Of a stretch of 64,000 nt of DNA, positions 40,482 through 53,120 are shown in pieces. Source of the DNA: Macrobrachium rosenbergii (lineage: Eukaryota; Arthropoda; Malacostraca; Decapoda; Palaemonidae); NCBI RefSeq assembly GCF_040412425.1, contig NC_089756.1, positions 8,037,226 to 8,101,225 on the forward strand. The letters run 5' to 3'. How positions within the stretch are numbered: position 1 is the stretch's first letter; every line of letters starts with the position of its first letter. Position numbers and translations under genes: made by a program. The notes beneath the pieces are model-generated. The model searched no databases. It was not told the origin of the DNA and was given only the letters and a program-made list of their open reading frames with translations.

Positions 40482-41185
40482 ACAGCTTAAGTATTCTGTC
40501 AAAACTGGGCAAACATCCAATGCAATATTCATCCATTTAAGTGAAAACTCTCACAGGATAAATTGGACTGAAAGTTCAGTGATTGCCAGATTGAAAGATT
40601 TCTCTCCACGAAATCTTTTAGAATCTGCTATTATACAGCTTACTTCTGGTTGTAATTTTAACCTTATCCCTGACATGTATTATTTGGACACCTGTATCAG
40701 TAAAATGTTCAAGAATGACCTTAAAGATAAAATCACTGACTTAATTACTAATTAGTCACCTTATATATATTTTCTATGTATTCTTATGTTTAATACATTT
40801 TTTTTTTGTGAAAATGTTCACTTTGCAAAAATGCTACTGTTTACCATAAGGAGAATTACTGAGCTGTACTTTTATAACATAATATGTAATCAGCTTACTC
40901 TCTCCACAGTCATTTTTTGGTGGTCAATATCTTTCCCTCGATTATCTTTTAATTGATTTATCCCTGCTTTCGAGTGGTTGGGCCTAATCTTTTGTAAAAC
41001 ATCTTAAATATGTACCTCTGTTTTGGTAGGTCTACTAATTCTTCAACTGTGTTGGATTCCAGGTACATATTTTCCTTTATAATCCCCATCTGTCATCTAT
41101 ACGAGCTTTTTTTGTAAACTTATCTTTATATGTCTATCAGTTTGCTAAGTAAAGGGCAATAATCGAATGGCCTAGCACCACTCAT
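40482..41185 (+). mobile_element. Penelope copy B, 3' part
   Basis: This continues the gene interrupted at 25441. The frame reads KQLKYSVKTGQTSNAIFIHL (rest of the GIY-YIG domain) to KDLKDKITDLITN with a stop at 40753-40755. About 430 bp of 3' noncoding sequence follow, mirroring 20380-20880 of copy A. It ends near GGCCTAGCACCACTCATC, where a fragment of the copy D family begins. This C-terminal piece has no stop or frameshift, in contrast to the 5' half. Confidence 0.85.
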
Positions 41186-41335
41186 CAAGCTGAAACATGC
41201 AAACAATCAATAATATAAAATTGACTTGACTAACTGATATTATAAAAAGTAGTTTATTTAAAACGAAACTAAAATCTACAGGGGAAATGCTAAGTACCTT
41301 TCAAGGAATGGGAGGGAAGGCAAGTGACACTTGCA
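41186..41335 (+). mobile_element. Inverted 5' fragment of Penelope copy D
   Basis: 41186-41325 is the reverse complement of about 45225-45395, the 5' end of copy D. It includes ATGCTAAGTACCTTTCAAGG and GGGAGGGAAGGCAAGTGA. It therefore lies in plus orientation against the 3' end of minus-strand copy D, so copy D is flanked by inverted copies of its own 5' end. Confidence 0.75.
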
Positions 41336-41358
41336 AGATTCGTAGGTTAAAAGTAAGC

Positions 41359-41809
41359 TCATGCCAAGAAGAGAGGGGTGGCTGTCAATTGACTGTTTAA
41401 GGCTGGAACTACTTGTTTAATAAAAAGTGATTCATGGATCGCATGCTGTTGTGGGGAAGAGGCCCTAATGAGAATTTTGAATTGTTCATATTGAATGTTA
41501 AATTTACATTTACTGGCATGGTTCCGAATACTAGAGTATTCTGGAGACAACAATCGAAGTCCAGTGCGATAACTCACACCCCATGGGAATCAATGAGAAC
41601 TTTGAGTAGCCTACAAGAGGATCCAACAAATTTTCCCCGATTACATCGGGAGAAGTAAATAAATAAACCACATTTGATACAAACAGGGGATCAAGTTTAC
41701 CTTTGTATTTGAAGAGAGACCCGATTGTCAGGTGATTTGTTGTTATTATTTGGTATTTTAAGGCAGGGTATGTTGATGCATTCAATAAATCAATCATTTC
41801 CTGTGGCAC
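41359..41809 (-). pseudogene. Penelope GIY-YIG domain and C-terminus (copy D)
   Basis: Minus-strand pieces: TIGSLFKYKGKLDPLFVSNV and VVYLFT before the GIY-YIG core, which is frameshifted (a FVGSSCRLLKVLIDSHG-like reading is visible near 41640-41590). The end QVVPALNSQLTATPLFLA is at 41412-41359. The same C-terminal ending (VPTLNCQSSAVPLFIA) occurs in fragment G at 54444, confirming that C, D and G are related. Confidence 0.75.
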
Positions 41810-42407
41810 CCACGGGGATGCATAGGGCCTCTATGAATTCACGCCACCACATTCTGTCCTGGGCTAACTCCTGAAGATCTCCCCAACACTCATCTCATCC
41901 CACTTCATTGTCCTAAACCACGTCTCCTTTGGCCTGCCTCTACCTCTTCCACCAAGGGCAACCCACCCTGATGTATCTCGTACTATTCCCCGTCTTCTAT
42001 ACCCATGGCCTAGCCACTTCCAGCTTGAGAACCTAACATACTCATCAACTAGTTACACCCCCGTTACCTCTCTAATTCTGCTATTTGATATCCTATCCCA
42101 CCAATTAATTCCTAATATTCTTCTGAGTGCCTTATTTTCAAATGCTAAGAATTTATTATCCAAAGGCACTCGTGCCCACAAATCAAAATACTCCTAACCA
42201 TTACCTTGTAAATTTTGATTTTTGTATGCAGAGAAAAACTTTTACTGTTCCAAGTATTTTTAAGTATTCCCATTGCCTGAGGAGCCTTTTTTAATCTTTC
42301 CATAAATTCTGTGCCCAGAGAACGTCCTTACCTAAATAAGTACCTAAATATTTAAACTTATCCACTTGTTTTACAACCATGCCTTCAATTAGACTATCCT
42401 GTGCATT

Positions 42408-43196
42408 TTAAATATTAATACTCATGATTTCAAATTTTCCACTATTTATAACCAAACCGACCTTTTGACCTTCACTCACTAGACAATCCAACACACTCTG
42501 TATCTTCTTTGGTCCCTTGCTGATCAAAACTATGTCATCAGCATAATCTAAGTCAAGAAGTTTCCCATTTTCTCCCCAGAGTATACCTGCATCCGTTTCT
42601 CTTTTGACCCTTCTCATAACGTAATCCACGACCAATCAAAACAACAGAGGAGACAGAATGCCACCCTGAACCACACCAGACTTAACTTCAAACGGATCAC
42701 TCAAACAACCATCAACAATCACTTTACAAGATGTGCCGTCATGCATGTTCTTAATAACCCTCACAAACTTTTGCGGTAGTCCATAATGCCTCAAGATTTT
42801 TCCCATAGTCCGTATCGAAATACTATCAAAGGCCTTTTCAAAATCAACAAAACAAAGACTTAACGGAGTTAATGCTTGCTGCATTAAATGCCTAATGAAG
42901 GTCTGATCACTGCAACCCGACCCCTTTCTAAAACTGGCCTGTTCATTCCTCAGGGTACCATCAACCACTGTCTCCAACCTGTTCAACAATACTCTACTGA
43001 AAATTTTCAAGGCTACAGGTGACAAAGTGATTCCCCTCCAATTACCACAACTACTCAGATCTCCTTTCTTTCGAACTTTAATGATCACACCATTCTTCCA
43101 ACCTAATGGTATTATCCCTGTCACCCATATCTCACTGAATACTATCTTCAAGACAAATAGTAATCTGTCCTCCTCTACTTTAAAAATTTTCAGCAA
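42408..43196 (-). pseudogene. LINE reverse transcriptase domain
   Basis: Would copy its own RNA at the target site. RT motifs in order: GWKNGVIIKVRKKGD, NWRGITLSPVALKIFSRVLL, EQASFRKGSGCSDQTFI, FVDFEKAFDSI (motif A), GVVQGGILSPLLF (motif B), then after a single in-frame stop (near 42636) LVVDYVMRRVKRE and DLDYADDIVLI (motif C, catalytic YADD intact). GLVINSGKFEIMSIN closes the domain. The one stop and the intact catalytic residues indicate a fairly young copy. Confidence 0.82.
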
Positions 43197-43285
43197 TAAA
43201 CCATCCTCTCCTGGTGCCCTATAATGCTTTAACTGTTTTATTGCCTTAACTACTTCTTCTAGCCTATTCTCAACTTCATCAATAT

Positions 43286-43651
43286 TTAAATCTTCCTGAG
43301 CAGTCGGTATATGCTCTTCTGAGGGGACTGGTCTATTAAGAAATGTCTCAAAGTGCTCTTTCCACCTATTTCTGATTCAACATTTTTGGTCAATAAATTA
43401 CCTTCCATAACCCTGACTGGTATATCCTTACGCTTACCAGCACTGCCACTCAGCTCTCCAGTTGCTTTATATGCTATCCTTTGACTCTGGCCATCAATTT
43501 TATTCATTAATTTTTCAGTTTCCGCAAAATTTTCATTAACAGACCTTTTATCTCTCTTAGTTAGTCTTTTAACTTCTGAATCAAAACTCAAGTACTTATT
43601 TCTTGCTAATTCAAAATCATCATCATTAACAAAATGCACCTCACTCCTCAA
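43286..43651 (-). pseudogene. LINE linker between endonuclease and RT
   Basis: Reads FELARNKYLSFDSEVKRLTK, IAYKATGELSGSAGKRKDIP and VMEGNLLTKNVESE, then ends in a frameshift. The order (charged helix, AYKATxxL, GNLLT) is the usual connector upstream of RT in this LINE type. It carries no enzymatic motif. Confidence 0.65.
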
Positions 43652-43853
43652 TTTTGCCTCAACACTTTTTGATCATGTCCCATGTTTCCTCAGGCATCTA
43701 CATCTTTTTCCTCAATCTGAGTCTCCTTCTGATCGTACAGCGAGCAGCCTCATGCATAGCTTTATTCACATCCCCCGACATCTCACCTACACTTCTCCCT
43801 CCCTCCTTCAATGTTTCCAACATCAAAAACCTGTTTCTGCATTCTATTCTAAA

Positions 43854-44425
43854 TTACCCCTTTTCGTCTCCTTCCCTTCTAAGCATATCATTATCATACC
43901 TATCAACAACAGGTTTTCCCTTCTTCTGACTTTTTAGATTAAGTCTTATTTTTACTACGCTGAGTTTATGATCACTACCAATATCTGCTCCCCGATTAAC
44001 ACGAACATCAAGCAAAGAGCTTCTATGTCTTTTACTAACATCAATATGATCAATGACTAAGACATTTGCTACACAGAAACTCCCAAACCTTATTCCATTT
44101 TCACTCATCCCAATGCAGCTTTCCATAAAATGCGTCTTTCCTTTCATCAGGTGCATCATTAGTGGGTGCATAACACACAAACAGACTGATGTTGCCAAGA
44201 TCTCACTTTCGTCCATAGGATCCCATTCACATACAGCCTTCTCTGCCTTGCATCCCAACAGCAATCCTACCCCCTGACAATGCATTCCATCTCGTCGGCT
44301 AGAGGTCAACAAACAAATTATTCTCCAAATCCAATTTATCGATTCCAGTTAATCTTGTCTCTGTTATAGCACAAATGTCTAAATCATAACTTTGAAAAAC
44401 TGCCACTAACTCTTCAATTTTGCTA
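43854..44425 (-). pseudogene. LINE AP-like endonuclease remnant
   Basis: Nicks DNA to prime reverse transcription in intact elements. The N-terminal part near 44425-44330 reads VAVFQSYDLDICAITETRL, containing the catalytic E of the family (xxTET). A frameshift leads to RRDGMHCQGVGLLL at about 44290. The end reads LLDVRVNRGADIGSDHKLSV, with the catalytic SDH motif at about 43970. The central segment between these motifs is less clear. The domain is broken by frameshifts. Confidence 0.72.
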
Positions 44426-44458
44426 TCCTGTCTAATTTTGTTTAAGAAAGAATTATTT

Positions 44459-45285
44459 TTAATAAAAGGAAGACTGGCAAAAAAATGGTTCCCTAGGAAC
44501 AGTAGAGAAGTTACCTTTGGGTATAATTTTACCATTAAGGAACTTATTTAAATGTTTAGAATATAGTTTGTTCAGAAAATAATTGTCTAAAAAATATTTT
44601 TGTAAAAACATACCTTCCTTATGAAATCCCGACCAGTTCGACGTTACCCTGTGGAAGAGGGTATTAAGAGAATTCAATTTAAAATTAAAACAACAACTAC
44701 AAAAAATTAGTACCTAAGCCAGCAAATGTCCTTTTTTCTAAAAAGAGATGTAAAACCCTTCAATAATTGATTACGTGAAACCTCAGTATCTAAAAATGTC
44801 AATTCATTTTCCTTTTCATAATCAATAGTAAATTTCATGTTAAGATGAGCATTATTGGCAAACAGTAGGAAAGCATCTGCTTGATCTTTGCTTCTGAATA
44901 AAATGAAGGTATCGTCCACGTAACCACTGTAAAAGAGTAGGTGACACGCCAGAGGGCAATTGTCCAACAATTGCTCCTCTAGGTAACACATAAAAATATT
45001 AGCAAAGACTGGGCCCAAAGGACTGCCAATTGCCATTCCGTCAATTTGAGAATAAGCATTCACATTAAAAACCAAGGCAGTGTCCTGCACTGCCAGATAT
45101 AACAATCTTCTAAAATTATCTAAACTAAAACCATGAAACAGAGTATCGTCATCAGTTAAAATCTTACTTAAAATAAACTGGATAGTTTCTTCCACAGGGA
45201 CATTGATAAATAAAGACTCAACGTCCAAACTTAGCATAAAAAGGTCGCTCGCCTTCCCTCCTGTTCCTTGAAAAGTACTTAGCAT
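44459..45285 (-). pseudogene. Penelope RT domain (copy D)
   Basis: An open stretch 45285-44707 reads MLSTFQGTGGKASD, then LSLDVESLFINVPVEETI, QIDGMAIGSPLGPVFANIFM and YVDDTFILF (catalytic YVDD intact), then ELTFLDTEVSRN. It breaks near YRKDICWL. A second stretch (44677-44459) continues the thumb: LFHRVTSNWSGFHKEGMFLQ, then IIPKGNF. The reading is largely intact apart from the frame change at about 44707. The LINE insertion removes the join to the GIY-YIG domain. Confidence 0.82.
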
Positions 45286-45474
45286 TTCACTTTTAGTTTT
45301 TTAGTTTCTTTTTAAATAAATTACCTTTTATAATTCCAATTAGTCGAGTCAGTTTTATATTATTAATGTTTGTAAGTTTCAGCTTGATGATGGGGCTATT
45401 TCTTGAAACGTTGCCAAAATAAATAGATGAAACGTTTTAAGACATCTCCTTCTGATGACCTTTTTCTGTGCATA

Positions 45475-45635
<161 letters not shown>

Positions 45636-45650
45636 ATATTCTAATAGCCA

Positions 45651-45832
45651 CAATGCCCTCTTAACTTCTCAATTCTTCGTGCTTTTTGGATATGCTTGTA
45701 ACTACAAGCCGTGACATCCAAACACAAGAAATTGAAGGGACTTCTATTTCTTGTGTTTGGATGTTACAATAATAAATAGTTTAAGCATATCCAAAAAGTT
45801 TGAAAGTATTCATCATAGTTAAGAGGGTATTG
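45651..45832. repeat. Imperfect palindrome of 180 bp
   Basis: The arms share CTTTTTGGATATGCTT and CATCCAAACACAAGAAAT with their complements on the other side of a 17-bp centre (about 45734-45750). Outer ends are CCCTCTTAACT and AGTTAAGAGGG. It lies between two (TA)n tracts. Confidence 0.8.
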
Positions 45833-45905
45833 TTTAGAAACATATACTAAAACTCTGGTAAAAGTGACCAGTAGATTCTACATATATTAGATATGTTTAT
45901 GTATA

Positions 45906-45910
45906 TATAT

Positions 45911-45983
<73 letters not shown>

Positions 45984-46016
45984 TACTATATATATATATA
46001 CATATATTTATATATG

Positions 46017-46103
<87 letters not shown>
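45906..46103. repeat. (TA)n microsatellite, interrupted
   Basis: TA runs interrupted near 45981-46020 by TACTACTATA and ATATTTATATATGTACATG. The tract abuts the 3' end of Penelope copy E. Confidence 0.95.
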
Positions 46104-46106
<3 letters not shown>

Positions 46107-47811
46107 TATAAGAAGGCCCATAAAACACTATTTGAACATTGCAACCATTATATTTCGAGCACTTCCTTCTGTGACCCTGTTCACTGGTAAAATATGGACA
46201 GATGAAATGTTACAGGAGTATATATACAAAGCATGTGTAGGTGTGGCATAAAGTCTCCGATGGTATGCAGGTGACCGTTTCCAAGGAGGGAAAATAAACA
46301 ATTCCTTAGTGGTTTTGGGCCTCATTAACTCCTGTTTTGCGATTCATCTGGTGGTCGTGTTTCCTGGAGCACCTGTTTGAGAATAGGTTTAAGGATTAGC
46401 CAGTCGATTTCATCCGCTTTCCAATGTCCTCCTGACAAGTTCATATTGTTGGTTTGATTGATGATAGCAGATTCCAGCATCTTTATTTTGTACGGACAGC
46501 TGCTTTTGAAAACCAGCTCCGCCCCGCTCCAATTTATGGAATGGCCTCTATCCCTGATATGAAGAAAAATCACTGAACTCTCCGAGGCATACCGTACTGA
46601 TCTTTTGTGCTATGTTAATCTTTGCGAGAGGGACCTGCCCGTGTCTCCCACGTAAATCTCATTACAATTGCTGCATGGAATCTTGTAAACTCCGGCTTCT
46701 TCCCCTTTTTTTTTAAGTATACATTAATGAGCGAGCTCCCGATGGATTTGGGATAATGGAAGATAAAAGGACTGTTAGACCTGAGTTGTTCTGTGTCTTT
46801 TTGGATGTTTTCGTCGTGCGGAAGCTTTATTTTGTTGTTAAAATCTATTTGTCTGTTGTGAGTGGGACCTTTGTAGTAAATTTTATGCGCTTTATCAATA
46901 GCCTTCTTGATAATGTGTGGTGGGTATAGCAGTTGCGTTAGGTGTTGGCGGATCGTGTTGAATTCTTCATCTAGGTACCCATTTGAACATATTCTAAGCC
47001 CCTGAGGAATAAGTTGCACCCTACCATGATCTTTACGGAGGCATCGTGGTAGCTTAAGAAATGAATATAGGAAACAGCGAAAGTGGGTTTCCTATATACT
47101 GTGAAGGCATATCTGTTCTGTTCTCTTATGATCAGTACATCTAGGAAAGGTAATTTTCCTTCCTTTTCCCATTCTGTTTTGAATTTTATGGTTGGAACTA
47201 GCGAATTTAGTCTATTAAAAAATTCATTAAAGTCTTCCCTGCTATTGTCCCAGAAAGTAAAAATGCCATCTACGTATCTAAGCCAGATCATATTGCGGGG
47301 TTTGATAGACGACAAAATTTCTGTTTCGAAATATTCCATGTACAAGTTTGCTAGAAGGGGTGATAGGGGACTTCCCATGCTACAGCCAAATTTTTGTTTG
47401 TAAAAATTACCATTGAAAGAGAACATGTTAGTTACACAGAGGTTGATAAGTTTTAAAGTTTTATCTATGCCAAGAGGAAAATGGTCTTCATATGCTGCAT
47501 GGAATCTAAAAAAGACGTCACGTGGGCGATCGGGACTTTAGTAAATAATGACTCGACGTCTAGGGGATGTTTAAGCTATTAATTTTTTTTATAAAATCCT
47601 CTGCATGTTTGACGTGGGAGGATGAGAAGGTTCATAGAAAGGGTGATAACAGGTCTGCGAGCCATTTTGACAATTTACACATGAAAGAACCTCTGCTAGA
47701 TATTATGGGGCGTAAAGGAATCCCATCTTTATGTGTTTTCGGGAAGCCGTAGATATAGGAGAGAGAGAGGGGTTGATTACCTTGAATGTCTCAAGTAGTT
47801 CTATGTGCTTT
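46104..47811 (-). mobile_element. Penelope-like element, copy E
   Basis: A minus-strand member of a third Penelope family, running from a 5' region at about 47811 to a 3' end at (TA)n. It is the mirror image of copy F (47812-49362). The two meet head to head with essentially no spacer, copy E extending further 5' (it includes the PKTHK block near 47745). The pair forms an inverted repeat with arms of about 1.5 kb. Confidence 0.85.
46325..47811 (-). pseudogene. Penelope RT and GIY-YIG protein remnant (copy E)
   Basis: Minus-strand order: near 47750 a frameshifted GFPKTHKDGIPLRPII-like block. At 47426-46971 come FNGNFYKQKFGCSMGSPLSP, LRYVDGIFTFWDN (the RT box reads YVDG, so one catalytic Asp is lost), KLPFLDVLII and YRKPTFAVSYIHF. 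At 47019-46615 there is a thumb and connector ending NPFIFHYPKS-like. Then, shifted, VYKIPCSNCNEIYVGDTGRS (GIY-YIG with Cys pair). At 46573-46325 come DRGHSINWSGAELVF and the C-terminus. Confidence 0.82.
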
Positions 47812-49108
47812 TTATTGCCCCCTATGGTTCTGACTTAAACATCCCTTCAAATAACATCAAATTGCTCAGCCTAGACGTCGAGTCATTATTTACTAAAGCC
47901 CCGATCGCCCACGTGTTGCCTTTTTTAGAGAGGAAGTTACAACCATATGAAGACCATTTTCCTCTTGGCATAGATAAAACTTTAAAACTTATCAACCTCT
48001 GTGTAACTAACAACGTGTTTTCTTTCAATGGTAGTTTTTACAAACAAAAGTTTGGCTGTAGCATGGGATGTCGCCTATACCCCTTCTAGCAAACTTGTAC
48101 ATGGAATATTTCAAAACAGAAATTCTGTCGTCTATCAAACCCCGCAATATGATCTGGCTTAGATACGTGGATGATATTTTTACTTTCTGGGACAATAGCA
48201 GGGGAGACTTTAATGAATTTTTTAATAAACTAAATTCGCTAGTTCCAACCATAAAATTCAAAACAGAATGGGAAAAGGAAGGAAAATTACCGTTCCTAGA
48301 TGTACTGATCATAAGATATCAGAACAGATATACCTTCACAGTATATAGGAAACCCACTTTCGCTGTTTCCTATATTCATTTCTTAAGCTACCACGATGTC
48401 TCCGTAAAGCTCATGGTAGGGTGCAACTTATTCCTCAGGGGGCTTAGAATATGTTCAAATGGGTACCTAGATAAAGAATTCAACACGATCTGCCAACACC
48501 TAATGCAACTGCTCTACCTACCACACGTTATTGAGAAGGCTCTTGACAAAGCAAATAAAATATACTACAAAGGTCCCACTCACAACAGACAAATGGATTT
48601 TAACAACAAAATAAAGCTTCCGAACGACGAAAACATCCAAAAAGCCACAGAAACACTCAGGTCTAACAATCCTTTTATCTTCCATTATCCCAAATCCACA
48701 GGAGCTCGCTCATTAACTATACTTAAATAAAAAAGGGGAAGAAGCCGGAGTTTACAAGATTCCATGCAGCAATTGTAATGAGATTTACGCAGGAGACACG
48801 GGCAGGTCCCTCTCGCAAAGATTAACAGAGCACAAAAGATCAGTATGTTATGCCTCGGAGAGTTCAGGGATTTTTCTTCATATCAGGGAGAGAGTCCATT
48901 CCATAAATTGGAGCGGGCCGGAGCTGGTTTTCAAAAGTAGCCGTCCATACAAAAGAAAGATCTGCTATCATCAATCAAACCAACAATATGAACTTGTCAG
49001 GAGGACATTGGAAAGCGGATGAAATCGACTGGCTAATCCTTAAACCTATTCTCAAACAGGTGCTACAGGAAACACGACCACCAGACGAATCACAAAACAG
49101 GAGTTAAT
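47812..49108 (+). pseudogene. Penelope RT and GIY-YIG protein remnant (copy F)
   Basis: From 47805: KLLSLDVESLFTKAPIAHVL, VFSFNGSFYKQKFGCSMG, a frameshift near 48070, then (48068-48730) LRYVDDIFTFWDN with an intact YVDD box, KLPFLDVLII, YRKPTFAVSYIHF and NPFIFHYPKSTG. After a second frameshift, near 48740-48830, comes VYKIPCSNCNEIYAGDTGRS (GIY-YIG). SINWSGPELVF follows near 48905. Where copy E has lost an RT catalytic residue, copy F keeps it, so the two have decayed independently. Confidence 0.82.
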
Positions 49109-49361
49109 GAGGCCCAAAACCACTAGGGAATTGTATACTTTCCCCCCTTCTTGGGAACGGTCACCTGCATACCATCGGAGACTTTATGCCACACCTACAT
49201 ATGTTTTGTATATATACTCCTGCAACATGTCATCTGTTCATATTGTACCAGTGAACAGGGGCACAGAAGGAAGTGCTCGAAATATAATGGTTGCAACATT
49301 CAAACAGTGTTTTATGGGCCTTCTTATATTCATATTACACTGTGGTATTACAGTAAAACAC

Positions 49362-49362
<1 letters not shown>
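47812..49362 (+). mobile_element. Penelope-like element, copy F
   Basis: Plus-strand twin of copy E, starting abruptly inside the RT region (LNIPSNNIKLLSLDVESLF) and running to (TA)n at 49363. The 3' noncoding part (about 49110-49350) matches 46105-46325 in reverse complement, including CACCTGCATACCATCGGAGA. Confidence 0.85.
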
Positions 49363-49984
<622 letters not shown>

Positions 49985-50195
49985 CGGCGCAGTAAGAAAC
50001 ACTTCCAAAAAAATACACCTCCAGCGAAAAACGCCTCCAGCAAATAACACCTACAACAAAAAACACTTCCAGCAAACTACGCATCCAGCAAAAAAAAAAA
50101 AAATCACCAGCAAAAAACCTCCAGAAAAAACACCCCAGCAAATAAACACCTCCTGCAAAATAAAACCTACATAAAAAAAAACACCTCTAAGACTA
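49985..50195. repeat. A/C-rich minisatellite, about 19-bp unit
   Basis: About ten units of the form CCAGCAAAAAACACCTC with drift (CACTTCCAGCAAACTAC, CACCAGCAAAAAACCTCC). It is noncoding. Confidence 0.75.
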
Positions 50196-50386
50196 TTTCT
50201 CGCCATCTCAAGTAGGTACTGAAGTTAATATCCTGTGTCGCTCCACCTGAACAACGGGAAAAATGAGATGTTTTTATTCCTTATTGGAAAAAAAATCTAA
50301 TATCTGGTCAAACGGCACGATGCCCAAGGCCTCTCTTTCTCCTAATACTTCTCATACAATGATTTTAGTGCTGTAGTTTCAAGCAA

Positions 50387-50428
<42 letters not shown>

Positions 50429-50445
50429 CATCATTATTATTATTC
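50387..50445. repeat. (ATT)n microsatellite
   Basis: About 19 ATT units with one ATC ATC interruption. Confidence 0.9.
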
Positions 50446-50514
50446 AATGTAGCAGTAGTTTTCAGTTACTTCTTATATACCTTCATCTTGACTATACATA
50501 CATACATGTACACA

Positions 50515-51820
<1,306 letters not shown>

Positions 51821-51889
<69 letters not shown>
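51821..51889. repeat. (GA)n microsatellite
   Basis: About 34 GA units, then GGGAGGGAAAGAGAG. Confidence 0.95.
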
Positions 51890-51895
<6 letters not shown>

Positions 51896-52534
51896 AAAGA
51901 GAGATCATATGCGTACGTGGAGTACGTGTGATCTGAGAATTTTACAAAGTACAGGAAACTGCTTTTTGAGAATAGTGTACACTTCCTACAAGGTTCCTCG
52001 AAAAGTGCGAATAAAATCATTAACCTATTATCATTATTGAATGATTGTGTCTGTTTTCCATTGAGTTTTAAAATTTCTTTTGCCAGGTTCCATTTTAGGC
52101 AGAACTGGAAAAAAAGGTTTTCATGTTGAATCTTATTTAATGCCTTTTCCACCTCACGTATGAAATAAGATCCCTTATAAAAATTTTCTCGGCTCTTGTC
52201 TTCGACGAACGAAAAAATAATAAAAAAATAAAGAAGGAAGAATAAACACAGTCAGAAATAGGAATTAAAACCGGCAAATAGTGGAAAACAGAGGGAGAAT
52301 ACTGTGATAAGTCACTGAAATTGGGATGCAGTAATTGGGCCGTGAGTAATGGTGCTCGGTCGATATCAATTTCGGCGAATCGCAAATAGATCGCCGAAGT
52401 GGGTGGCGACTGGGAGCGCTTATTCCTTCCCCGAGCCGTTCCTGAATTCCCTTTAGATTCCCTCTCTGTTTCAGGCTTCCAATAGTGAAGGCGCATCGGT
52501 TATAAGAGACGCCATAAAGAGGCCGAATTTCAAA
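51890..52534. other. No feature recognised
   Basis: Mixed sequence between a (GA)n tract and a minisatellite. A minus-strand frame at 52137-52496 has no recognisable domain. Confidence 0.35.
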
Positions 52535-53120
52535 TGGTTAAAATATTGATTTGAATTTATTAAACGCGATTTTTCCATGTGGAAAAAATGAGAACGCTAA
52601 AATCAGAGCTTTCTTTCACGTGGAAAAAATGAACAAGTTAAATCTAGAGCTTCTATAATCACGAATAATCCTCGTTAAAACGCGAACACGTTAAATCTAG
52701 AGCTTTTTCCACGTGGAGGAAAAATTCATAAAAAAAATTAATACGTTATGTCCAGAGCTTCTATTATTATGAGTAAGTCCCTTTAAAACAATTAGAGCTT
52801 GTTCCCCACGTTGAAGAAAAAAATGAACATTTTAAATCTTGAGCTTCTATTGTCATGAATAAGCCTCGTTAAAACATGAACACGTTAAATTTAAGAGTTT
52901 TTCCACGTGGAGGAAGAAATGAATAAAAATGAACTCGTTAAATTTAAAGCTTCTATCTATTATCATGAATATGCCTCGTTAAAACAGGCTCACGTTAAAT
53001 CTAGCGCTTTTTTTCTACGTGGAGGGAAAAAAGGAATACGTTAAATCTAGATCTTCGGTGACCTTGATAAGCCTCGTTTTAAACGCGGACGCGTTAAATT
53101 TAGAGCTTTTATTATCAAAT
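52535..53120. repeat. Minisatellite with CCACGTGG cores, about 100-bp unit
   Basis: About six diverged units. Each has GTTAAATCTAGAGCTT, then TTTCCACGTGGAGGAAAAAA, then a TATTATCATGAATAAGCCTC block and CGTTAAAAC. The spacing of the CACGTGG cores is about 95-110 bp (52706, 52805 as CCACGTTG, 52902, 53013 as CTACGTGG). CACGTG is the E-box palindrome. Confidence 0.8.

Larger units (their letters stand above)
41800..44440 (-). mobile_element. Non-LTR retrotransposon (APE endonuclease + RT) inside Penelope copy D
   Basis: A minus-strand LINE with the order endonuclease (44400-43854), linker (43651-43286), RT (43196-42408) and a C-terminal segment near 42000-41830. The last reads GHGYRRRGIVRDTSGW and RGRGRPKETWF, the usual ending of RTE-like and related arthropod LINEs. 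The length of about 2.6 kb suggests a nearly full ORF2, lacking only part of its N-terminus. No poly-A tail or clear target duplication was identified at the Penelope junctions. The clade is not resolved by eye. Confidence 0.8.
41336..45474 (-). mobile_element. Penelope-like element, copy D (split by a LINE)
   Basis: A minus-strand Penelope element related to copy C. The RT occupies 45285-44460 and the GIY-YIG and C-terminal part 41809-41359. Between them sits a 2.6-kb LINE (about 41800-44440). The join is recognisable: LPFIKNNSFLNKI on one side and EMIDLLNASTYPALKYQ on the other correspond to FPFVHDDTFRRK...FPALNLK in copy C. The 5' region (about 45380-45420) carries a CTTGATGA ... GAAACG stretch resembling a decayed hammerhead core, and (TA)n follows. 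Confidence 0.82.
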
